A DNA stretch of 5,524 bases from an uncultured Desulfomonile sp. (lineage in GTDB: Bacteria; Desulfobacterota; Desulfomonilia; Desulfomonilales; Desulfomonilaceae), in NCBI GenBank assembly GCA_937915285.1, contig CALDNG010000482.1:1-5524 (forward strand). The letters run 5' to 3'. Below, in pieces: positions 1 to 5,524 of this stretch. The stretch's first letter is position 1. Each line of letters starts with the position of its first letter. A program made the translations under genes and the position numbers. The notes below the pieces were generated by a model. It searched no databases. It saw only the letters and a program-made list of their open reading frames with translations, and was not told the origin of the DNA.

Positions 1-1
1 T

Positions 2-2041
2 CCTTTAACAAAAGATCTGGAACTGACCTATGTGGATGAGAATAATAAACTCCAGACCGAAACCTTTGATCTAGTGGTTCTAGCTGTTGGAATCAAACCT
101 ACCGAATCTGCCCTTGAGACATCGAGGATACTCGACATCAAACTGGACGCAGAGAATTTCTGTCAGACTACCACGTTTGATCCTGTGCAGACTTCCAGGG
201 CCGGAATATTCGTAGCCGGGGCATTCCAGGCCCCCAAGGACATTCCGCAAACTGTAATGGAAGCCTCGTCTGCAGCAGGCGCTGCCATGAGCATGCTTGT
301 GGAAGAGAGGAACACTCTGACGATTAAGAAGGAGCTTCCTCCTGAAAAGGACGTCACCGGTCAGGCCCCGAGAATCGGTGTATTTGTTTGCCGTTGCGGC
401 ATCAACATTGCCCAGACCGTTGATGTGCCTGGGGTGGTTGATTTGATCAAGGAACTTCCGGGTGTTGCCTACGCAGGTGAAAACCTGTTCACCTGTTCGC
501 AGGATACTCAGGTTCAGATCAAACAGATAATACAGGATAATAATCTCAACAGGATAATCGTGGCATCCTGTACACCCAGGACCCACCTACCGCTATTCCA
601 GGAAACAGCCAGGGAGGCCGGGCTCAACAAGTACCTGGTCGAGATGGCCAATATACGTGAGCATTGTTCCTGGGTACACATGTCAGAGAAAGAACTCGCA
701 ACCAATAAGGCTGTAGACCTGATTCGCATGGCGATAGCCAGAACAGGCAAACTAGAACAGGTACAGGACCAGCAATTACCTATGGTCCCGTGCGGTTTGG
801 TCATTGGGGGTGGGGTCGCCGGAATGACGGCAGCCCTGAACCTTGCCGATCAGGGATTTGATGTTCATCTGCTTGAATCCACAGAGAAACTTGGGGGCAA
901 TGCCTGGAGGCTTTTCCACACTCTCAAGGGAGAACAGGTGCGGCCGTATCTTGAGAACCTGCTGGAGAAAGTAGAGAACGAACCCCGCATCAAGGTCTAT
1001 TTCCAGGCGAAAATTGAAGATGTGGCCGGGTTCATCGGGGCCTTCAAGACGAAGATTTCTCAGCCCGGTCAGGAAGCAAAGGTCATAGACCACGGGGTTA
1101 CCGTAATAGCTACTGGCGCCCATGAATGGAAGCCCGATGTTTATGGTTACGGCGCTGATCCCAGGGTAAAGACACAGCTTGAGTTCGCAAAGGCCCTGCA
1201 TTCCAAGGACCCATCTGTATTAAATGCTGAAACCACGGTCTTCATACAGTGTGTAGGTTCACGTTGCGCAGAAAGGCCCTGGTGCTCCAAGGTCTGCTGC
1301 AATCACTCGGTAATGGATTCCATTGCCATTAAGGAGGCCAACCCTGCGGCCAAGGTTTTCGTGTTATACCGAGACATAAGGACCTTTGGACTGAATGAGC
1401 CTTACTACGAGAAAGCCCGCAGGCTCGGCGTAATTTTTGCCCAGTATGACGCTGAGACCCCACCGGTTGTCGAGATTGGCTCAAAGATTAGCGTCCGGCT
1501 AAAAGATAGGGTATTTGGCGGTGAGATGAAACTTTCGGCGGACAACCTGGTACTGGCGGCCGCCATAATTCCTGACGAATACAACAAGGAACTCTCCAGG
1601 CTTTACAAGATCTCTACGAACGAGGACGGTTATTTTCTGGAAGCCCACATGAAGCTCAGGCCGGTTGATTTCGCCACGGACGGAGTGTTTCTGGCAGGTC
1701 TGGCGCATTACCCGAAACCGCTTGATGAGACGATATCGCAGGCGGTAGCGGCAGGCGCTCATGCAGCTCAGACGCTCGCTCGAGGTTATGTGGAGGCTCC
1801 TGGCATGGTCTCGGTCGTTGACGCATTCCTATGCAGAGGTTGCGGGCGCTGCGTCGAAGTCTGTCCGTTCCATGCCCCGGAACTCGTTGAAACCAGTCCG
1901 GGTGTTTTCAAATCCGAGATCAACCCGGCGCTTTGTAAGGGCTGCGGAGCATGCGCAGTAGCATGCCCGACCGGAGCGGCGGCAATCAGGCATTTCAAGG
2001 ATTATCAGATCACAGATATGATCGATGAGGCGATAGCGTGA
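2..2041 (+). CDS. hdrA: Long HdrA-type FAD/iron-sulfur protein, 5'-truncated by the window edge
   Basis: Cytoplasmic HdrA-family flavoprotein, the presumed electron-bifurcating subunit of an Hdr complex. The frame is open from base 2, with no stop before it, so the GTG at 32 is not the real start. Numbering from that GTG, residues 1-95 are the end of a first thioredoxin-reductase-like FAD module (FVAGAFQAPKDIP, ASSAAGAA). Residues 114-245 match the HdrA N-terminal domain of methanogens (RIGVFVCRCG; Cys120, 122, 155, 180 in SCTPR, 212 in HCSWVHM). A second FAD module begins with VIGGGVAG (257-264) and includes IQCVGSR (Cys407). The C-terminus has two ferredoxin motifs, Cys601/604/607/611 and Cys635/638/641/645. 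This is therefore the long bacterial form with two FAD modules; intact proteins would be about 1000 residues. The NDCSIC/U motif should lie upstream of the window. It is paralogous to the split hdrA at 3868-5524. The family call is firm; the physiological partner is unknown. Confidence 0.93.
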   Translation, partial: PLTKDLELTYVDENNKLQTETFDLVVLAVGIKPTESALETSRILDIKLDAENFCQTTTFDPVQTSRAGIFVAGAFQAPKDIPQTVMEASSAAGAAMSMLVEERNTLTIKKELPPEKDVTGQAPRIGVFVCRCGINIAQTVDVPGVVDLIKELPGVAYAGENLFTCSQDTQVQIKQIIQDNNLNRIIVASCTPRTHLPLFQETAREAGLNKYLVEMANIREHCSWVHMSEKELATNKAVDLIRMAIARTGKLEQVQDQQLPMVPCGLVIGGGVAGMTAALNLADQGFDVHLLESTEKLGGNAWRLFHTLKGEQVRPYLENLLEKVENEPRIKVYFQAKIEDVAGFIGAFKTKISQPGQEAKVIDHGVTVIATGAHEWKPDVYGYGADPRVKTQLEFAKALHSKDPSVLNAETTVFIQCVGSRCAERPWCSKVCCNHSVMDSIAIKEANPAAKVFVLYRDIRTFGLNEPYYEKARRLGVIFAQYDAETPPVVEIGSKISVRLKDRVFGGEMKLSADNLVLAAAIIPDEYNKELSRLYKISTNEDGYFLEAHMKLRPVDFATDGVFLAGLAHYPKPLDETISQAVAAGAHAAQTLARGYVEAPGMVSVVDAFLCRGCGRCVEVCPFHAPELVETSPGVFKSEINPALCKGCGACAVACPTGAAAIRHFKDYQITDMIDEAIA

Positions 2042-2209
2042 CAAATAACGCGATAGCATCCGGATTTTTTTGAGGACTACAGTTTATTGGGGCTCGGGCT
2101 AACCATTTGATTAGCAGAGAAAATGTCTGAATCGTTTTTGGATATATCTGGTTTTTATACAGCGGTCTTCCGTAATATTTAAGTTGCCGGAAGAAAAATC
2201 GGAGTTAAC
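2042..2209. other. Intergenic gap between hdrA and mvhD
   Basis: This 168-base stretch is clearly richer in A+T than the genes around it. It holds a T7 run (2065-2071) just after a loopless palindrome ATCCGGAT, an 8-base direct repeat GCGATAGC (2030-2037 in the end of hdrA, and 2050-2057), and a 7-bp inverted repeat near mvhD. I see no convincing -35/-10 pair, no intact small gene and no RNA gene. Whether mvhD is transcribed by read-through from hdrA or from its own promoter here cannot be decided by eye. Confidence 0.5.
2166..2194 (+). repeat. Inverted repeat in the mvhD leader
   Basis: TCTTCCG (2166-2172) pairs perfectly with CGGAAGA (2188-2194) across a 15-base AT-rich spacer. It ends 6 bases before the GGAG ribosome-binding site (2201-2204) of mvhD. 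It could form a leader hairpin or be an operator-like dyad. There is no T run after it, so it is not a terminator on the + strand. Function is unknown. Confidence 0.35.
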
Positions 2210-2638
2210 ATGTCAGAAGAATTTGTTCCAAAAATCATAGCTTTCGCCTGCAACTGGTGTTCATACGCCGGCGCAGACCTCGCCGGTGTCGGTAGAATGC
2301 AGTATCCACCGAGCATAAGACTGATTCGTCTGATGTGCTCAGGTATGCTGGTTCCTTCCTACATACTGAAAGCCTTTGAAAAAGGGGCTGATGGCGTCCT
2401 GGTCACCGGTTGACACATCGGAGAATGTCATTACCTGGAAGGTAATGAAAAAGCTCTGAAAGTTTTGGACAAGACCCGAAAGATAATGAAGCTGTTGGGT
2501 ATCGAGGATCAGAGGCTGCGCAAGGAATGGATATCAGCCTCCGAGGGGTCTCGTTTTGCGGAAACTGTCCGTGACTTCACGGAGGATATCAGGAAACTGG
2601 GCAAGAGCAAGATTGCCAGGACGGAGACAGCGGCATGA
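2210..2638 (+). CDS. mvhD: MvhD/VhuD-type [2Fe-2S] electron-transfer protein with selenocysteine (UGA at codon 68)
   Basis: Small cytoplasmic protein of the MvhD family (delta subunit of F420-non-reducing hydrogenase), which carries electrons to HdrA through a [2Fe-2S] cluster. Reading the TGA at 2411-2413 as selenocysteine gives 142 residues, a normal length for the family. Residues include Cys14 and Cys17 ([11 protein letters not shown]), Cys43 (RLMCSGM), Sec68 and Cys73 in [13 protein letters not shown], where relatives have GCHxGxCHY. Conserved MvhD sequence runs on without a break after the UGA, in the same frame, to the TGA at 2636-2638. A SECIS-like hairpin follows (2428-2448). The start is ATG at 2210 with GGAG 5 bases upstream. 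The stop overlaps the next start (ATGA), pointing to translational coupling with the HdrC-HdrB gene. Ordinary annotation would end it at 67 residues or call it a pseudogene. Sec in MvhD/VhuD/BamF-type proteins is established; its use here is inferred. Confidence 0.93.
2428..2448 (+). promoter_or_regulatory. Bacterial SECIS-like hairpin of mvhD
   Basis: TCATTACCT (2428-2436) pairs perfectly with AGGTAATGA (2440-2448), closing a GGA loop (or an 8-bp stem with a TGGAA loop). The stem begins 14 bases after the UGA and the loop 24 bases after it, within the range known for bacterial SECIS elements, which sit inside the coding region and carry a G early in the apical loop. The hairpin should recruit SelB with Sec-tRNA to the UGA at 2411-2413. 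It has not been folded by computer. Confidence 0.8.
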
Positions 2639-3765
2639 ACCTCCCGGAGATTATTGATCACACTCAGGCCTATTACTGTCTTGACTGCGGTATCTGCACC
2701 GGCAGTTGCCCCGTGTCCAGGACGACTCCGGACTTCTCACCCCGTCTTATGGTGGAAAAGGTCCTGATAGAAGAGATAGAGAACCCGTTTGAGGACATTA
2801 ACATATGGTCATGCCTCTCATGTGGCCAATGTTCGGAGAGATGCCCATCCAATATAGATTATCCTGAGTTTGTTCGGCTGGTGAGGGAAGAAGCGGTCCG
2901 CCTCGGCAAATCGGCCGTTCCTGCTCACAGGGGGCTCTTTCAGACAGTCATGCGGCTTCAATCCATGAATGTGAGACAGAGCAAAACCCAGTGGGCACGC
3001 GAGATTGGAAAAGTCTCGGAGTCGGGTGACACATATTTCTTCGTGGGATGTGCTCCGTTTTTCGATGTGGAATTCCACGATGACTGGGGGCTGGACATGA
3101 TGGATAGCCCTAAAGGGGCGCTCAAGCTGATGAACTCAATAGGGATTGAGCCTGTAGTTCATGATGATGAGCGCTGTTGTGGACACGACCTCCTCTGGAA
3201 CGGTGACAAGGCCAATTTTGCCAAACTGGCTCAGAAGAATGTCGAACTGATCAGGAAACTAGGCTGCAAGCGGGTGGTCTTTAGCTGTCCTGAAGGATAC
3301 ATGACATTCAACAAATATTATCCTGAAATTGTAGGGGAGCTTGGTTTCGAGACGGTTCATTTTTACGAACTGCTTGCTGCTGAAGCAGCCTCGGGAAAGG
3401 TTTCATTCTCGGAACTGGACGGTGTGTTCACCTATCATGATCCATGCCGTCTTGGCAGACAAGCGGGTATTTTTGACGCTCCGAGGAACCTTCTCACAAG
3501 CATACCGGGACTTGAACTCAAGGAGATGCCGCATAATCGCGAAAGCGGAATATGTTGTGGCACGAGCGCCTGGATGAATTGTTCAGCCTGTTCCAAGGCC
3601 ATTCAGAAGAGCCGGCTTGAAGAGGCGGTTTCGGTCGGGGCTAATACGCTGGTTACTGCATGTCCGAAATGCCGCGCTCATCTGAGCTGCGCATTGCGTG
3701 ACATGGAGTTGGACATAACCATCAAGGACATAAATACCCTGCTGGGCGAGCAATTAAAGGTTTAG
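2635..3765 (+). CDS. HdrC-HdrB fusion-type iron-sulfur protein (two 4Fe-4S motifs plus two CCG domains)
   Basis: A 376-residue cytoplasmic electron-transfer protein, without signal peptide or membrane segment. The N-terminal HdrC part has ferredoxin motifs Cys15/18/21/25-Pro (CLDCGICTGSCP) and Cys60/63/66/70-Pro (CLSCGQCSERCP), binding two [4Fe-4S] clusters. The HdrB part has two CCG domains. The second is complete: Cys271 (HDPC), Cys307-Cys308-Gly, Cys343-Pro-Lys-Cys346. The first has Cys139, Cys181-Cys182-Gly and Cys218, but the final Cys is replaced (CPEG, Gly221). In HdrB such domains bind non-cubane [4Fe-4S] clusters that reduce a disulfide; here the first site is probably altered. The start is ATG at 2635, overlapping the mvhD stop by 4 bases, with GGAG at 2623-2626. 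Between mvhD and hdrA it is the likely high-potential acceptor or relay of the complex. BamD of class II benzoyl-CoA reductase complexes is a possible specific homologue; generic HdrB/HdrD-like proteins are the alternative. Confidence 0.9.
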   Translation: MNLPEIIDHTQAYYCLDCGICTGSCPVSRTTPDFSPRLMVEKVLIEEIENPFEDINIWSCLSCGQCSERCPSNIDYPEFVRLVREEAVRLGKSAVPAHRGLFQTVMRLQSMNVRQSKTQWAREIGKVSESGDTYFFVGCAPFFDVEFHDDWGLDMMDSPKGALKLMNSIGIEPVVHDDERCCGHDLLWNGDKANFAKLAQKNVELIRKLGCKRVVFSCPEGYMTFNKYYPEIVGELGFETVHFYELLAAEAASGKVSFSELDGVFTYHDPCRLGRQAGIFDAPRNLLTSIPGLELKEMPHNRESGICCGTSAWMNCSACSKAIQKSRLEEAVSVGANTLVTACPKCRAHLSCALRDMELDITIKDINTLLGEQLKV

Positions 3766-3867
3766 GAAGCTCGCGGCGGAAACTGGATAATATTTAGTCT
3801 TGGATTTTGTCAGGTTATTATTGAAATCAATCGTTGGAGACAACCAAACAATAAGGGTGGTGTAGTG
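3766..3867. other. Short gap between the HdrC-HdrB gene and hdrA
   Basis: About 100 bases, AT-rich in the middle. It contains the likely ribosome-binding site AAGGGTGG (3853-3860), which ends 7 bases before the ATG at 3868. A GTG directly before that ATG (3865-3867) would leave only 4 bases, so ATG is preferred. A GATAAT hexamer (3786-3791) has no -35 partner at a proper distance. No terminator was seen, so co-transcription with the genes before it is likely. Confidence 0.5.
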
Positions 3868-5301
3868 ATGGCTTCTAAGGAAGTGTTAATCATCGGTGGC
3901 GGGATAGCCGGAATGCAGGCCGCTCTGGATCTGGGAGACATGGGAATCCAGGTTCACTTAGTCGAGAAAAACCCCAGCATCGGCGGAAAGATGGCGCAGC
4001 TCGACAAGACGTTCCCCACCAATGACTGCACTATATGAATTCTCTCGCCTAAATTGCTGGATGTCGGTCGACATCCCAAAGTCAATGTGCTGGCTTATAG
4101 TGAAGTTAGGGAATTCTCAGGTCAGATTGGTGATTTCAAGGTAAAGGTACTAAAAAAGGCACGCTACGTGGACTCATCCCGATGCACGGCCTGCGGCGCC
4201 TGCGCCGAGAAATGCCCGACAAAGGTTCCCAACGAATTCAACTTTGGTCTTGATGACAGGAAAGCCATATACAAGGACTATGCCCAGGGCATCCCTTCGG
4301 TTTACACAATCGACCCGGACAACTGTAAGGTCATACAAGGCGGCAAGTGCGGCGTCTGCGCCAAAGTGTGCCAGGCCAAGGCCGTCGATTACGAGCAAAA
4401 GGACTCGGAAGTCGAATTGAATGTAGCGGCGGTTATTGTTTCGACTGGATACGAGCTGTTTGACGCAACCCAGATCCCGGAATATGGATATGGAAAACTT
4501 CCGAATGTCATCTCATCGCTTGAGATGGAGCGACTTCTGAGCGCGGGTGGCCCGACGAAAGGTCATTTGACCAGACCTTCCACGTTACAGTTTGAAAAAA
4601 GATTGAAAGAAATCCCGAAGCTCATCAAAAAGGCTGAGAAATCAGAAGACTCCGACGAAAAGGTGAGACTCGGCGAAGAGGCGCAATGGCTTGAGGAACA
4701 GGTTCACAAGCATCACACAGCGAAGAAGCTCGGTTTCATACAGTGTGTGGGTTCACGTGACTTCAGGTTCCATAAATACTGTTCAAGCTATTGCTGCATG
4801 CACTCCATCAAGGAGGCCATCATCGCCCGTGAGCATGAGTCGTCCACAGAATCATTCATTTTCTACATGGATTTGCGAACGGTGGGCAAAGGGTTCGAGG
4901 AGTACAAGGTCCGGGGCGCCAAGGTTTCCGGTTTGAAGTATATTCGAGGACGTGTAGCCGAGATACTTCAGGACGAGGAATGTAATCCTGTTGTTTATTA
5001 CGAGGACACGGAACAGCGCAAAGTGGTCGGAATGCCTCTGGACATGGTGATACTTGCCAATGCCTGTTCTCCTTCCAAGGGCATATCCGGGATATCGACA
5101 CTCCTGGGTGTGGAACTCGACGAGAACGGCTTTGTCAAGACGCATCCGAACAAGCCACTGGACACCAGTGTTCCGGGAATTTACACATGCGGGTGCGCTC
5201 AGGGGCCGATAGATATACCGGAATCAGTGGCTCAGGCCAGCAGCGCAGCGGCCAGAGCGGCTGAAGTTGTAATGACGGGTGGAATGGCGCTGGCCGTTTA
5301 A
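3868..5301 (+). CDS. hdrA: HdrA N-terminal half (QmoA-like FAD/iron-sulfur module) with selenocysteine (UGA at codon 57)
   Basis: A 477-residue FAD protein once the TGA at 4036-4038 is read as Sec. IIGGGIAGM (residues 8-16) is the FAD-binding Rossmann motif, followed by [22 protein letters not shown]. Then comes C54-T-I-Sec57[13 protein letters not shown], matching the HdrA consensus NDCSICILAPK...VGRHP. This Cys/Sec pair lies at an iron-sulfur site in HdrA. An inserted ferredoxin domain follows (Cys106/109/112/116 and Cys153/161/164/168), then IQCVGSR (Cys293), YCSSYCC (Cys305, 309, 310), and the closing FAD segment [24 protein letters not shown] without the final IPE being lost. Without recoding the gene would seem to start at 4054 and lack its FAD motif. 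It ends at TAA (5299-5301), where the long HdrA at the start of the window continues. Sec-containing HdrA is known in methanococci and Desulfobacterota and in BamE-type proteins. The gene is probably functional, acting together with the next gene as one split HdrA. Confidence 0.93.
4059..4076 (+). promoter_or_regulatory. Bacterial SECIS-like hairpin of hdrA
   Basis: GGATGTC (4059-4065) pairs perfectly with GACATCC (4070-4076), closing a GGTC loop. The stem begins 20 bases after the UGA at 4036-4038 and the loop 28 bases after it. A GGU in the apical loop recalls the loop of the well-studied E. coli fdhF SECIS. The stem bases also encode conserved residues (DVGRHP), so part of the conservation is due to the protein. 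It supports decoding of UGA as selenocysteine. Confidence 0.75.
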
Positions 5302-5307
5302 GGGAGA
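5301..5307 (+). promoter_or_regulatory. Shine-Dalgarno sequence deciding the TTG start of the downstream HdrA half
   Basis: AGGGAGA overlaps the last base of the hdrA stop codon and lies 6 bases before TTG at 5314. A nearer ATG (5309) opens only a two-codon frame (ATG TTT TGA), so it cannot be the start of the conserved protein. The good match and spacing favour a real second gene over a chance break. Confidence 0.6.
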
Positions 5308-5313
5308 TATGTT

Positions 5314-5524
5314 TTGAAAGATAAAGCAAAACCCGACGTCCGTATTGGCGTTTTTGTCTGCGACTGCGGTTCTAACATCGCGGGCTACCTGGAGATGAAA
5401 GAACTGGTCGAATACTCCAAGACCCTTCCCAACGTGGTGTTCGTCCAGGAAAACCTTTATACATGCTCTGAGGGCGGAATAAACGAGATCAAACAGGCTA
5501 TTCCGCGCCAGAATCTAAATCGCG
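5314..5524 (+). CDS. HdrA C-terminal half or QmoB-like protein, 3'-truncated by the window edge
   Basis: Seventy codons are visible, starting at TTG with Lys-Asp-Lys. The segment RIGVFVCDCGSNIAGYLE, then LPNVVFVQENLYTCSEGG and a C-terminal NLNR, matches the HdrA N-terminal domain of methanogens and residues 114-180 of the first protein in this window (RIGVFVCRCG, ENLFTCSQDTQ, NNLNR). The gene is in the same frame as the preceding hdrA, 12 bases after its stop, so the two together reproduce a long HdrA with a break in the linker. The same division is seen in QmoA/QmoB. The rest should hold a second FAD module and ferredoxin motifs, and could hold a C-terminal MvhD domain as QmoB does, but none of that is visible. 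Alternative: a single gene broken by a nonsense mutation or sequence error at 5299-5301. Confidence 0.85.
   Translation, partial: MKDKAKPDVRIGVFVCDCGSNIAGYLEMKELVEYSKTLPNVVFVQENLYTCSEGGINEIKQAIPRQNLNR

Noticed and set aside
80..586. Antisense open frames opposite the HdrA genes (such as 80-586, 776-1201 and 4852-5145 on the - strand).
   Set aside because: They lie opposite strongly conserved coding sequence, show no recognisable domain and have no separate context; they are shadows of codon bias.
2030..2057. Direct repeat GCGATAGC spaced 20 bases apart at the end of hdrA, as an attachment site or mobile-element scar.
   Set aside because: It is only 8 bases, with no integrase, transposase or terminal repeats nearby; chance or a small local duplication explains it.
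2057..2071. Rho-independent terminator after the first hdrA (ATCCGGAT followed by T7).
   Set aside because: The palindrome has no loop, so it cannot form a proper stem-loop, and no other GC-rich stem directly precedes the T run.
2210..2413. A 67-residue protein ending at TGA 2411-2413, or an mvhD pseudogene.
   Set aside because: Family sequence continues in the same frame without decay for 75 more residues, the UGA replaces a conserved Cys, and a SECIS-like hairpin follows.
3786..3852. Sigma-70 promoter before hdrA (GATAAT at 3786, or TTGAAA at 3821 with a downstream -10).
   Set aside because: GATAAT lacks a -35 at the right distance, and TTGAAA has only a poor -10 candidate at about 20 bases spacing.
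4054..5301. hdrA starting at ATG 4054.
   Set aside because: That ATG has no good ribosome-binding site, lies inside the conserved HdrA motif region and inside the SECIS neighbourhood, and would remove the FAD-binding motif encoded from 3868.
1..5524. CRISPR arrays, tRNA or rRNA genes, insertion sequences.
   Set aside because: No regularly spaced repeats, RNA-gene signatures, transposase motifs or terminal inverted repeats were seen; nearly all of the window is explained by five coding regions.

Overview
The window carries one strand of tightly related redox genes, all on the + strand: a heterodisulfide-reductase (Hdr) type electron-transfer module. In order there is (1) the C-terminal part of a long HdrA flavoprotein, cut by the window start; (2) a 142-residue MvhD/VhuD-type [2Fe-2S] protein with an in-frame UGA; (3) an HdrC-HdrB fusion protein; (4) a 477-residue HdrA N-terminal half with another in-frame UGA; and (5) the start of a QmoB-like or HdrA C-terminal half, cut by the window end.

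The main result is that the two apparent stop codons are almost certainly selenocysteine codons. In mvhD the UGA (2411-2413) falls exactly where the family has the first Cys of the CHxGxCH motif. In hdrA the UGA (4036-4038) falls at the second Cys of the NDC(S/T)IC motif. Each is followed at bacterial-SECIS distance by a perfect hairpin: 9 bp with a GGA loop in mvhD, and 7 bp with a GGTC loop in hdrA. Conventional ORF calling truncates mvhD to 67 residues and starts hdrA 62 codons too late. Selenocysteine in these two families is already known (methanococci, some Desulfobacterota, BamE/BamF-type proteins), so the chemistry is not new, but the correct gene models depend on it.

Layout: 1-2041 HdrA (partial); 2042-2209 a 168-base gap with a T7 run and a 7-bp inverted repeat but no convincing promoter; 2210-2638 mvhD, overlapping by 4 bases (ATGA) the HdrC-HdrB gene at 2635-3765; 3766-3867 a gap with a Shine-Dalgarno sequence; 3868-5301 hdrA N-half; 5314-5524 second half, starting at TTG, 12 bases after the preceding stop and in the same frame. 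The two HdrA sets are paralogous: one is a continuous long polypeptide, while the other is the same architecture cut in two at the linker.

Organism (inference): a strictly anaerobic bacterium that makes selenoproteins, most likely a sulfate reducer or syntroph of the Desulfobacterota (former Deltaproteobacteria). This rests on bacterial-type SECIS hairpins inside the coding region, moderate GC, the long two-module HdrA and the HdrC-HdrB fusion. Working model: MvhD passes electron pairs from an unseen partner (hydrogenase, formate dehydrogenase, NADH module or an acyl-CoA/aromatic enzyme) to HdrA flavin. HdrA then splits them between ferredoxin, through its ferredoxin domains, and the HdrC-HdrB protein. 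The partner enzyme is not in the window, so the physiological substrate cannot be stated.
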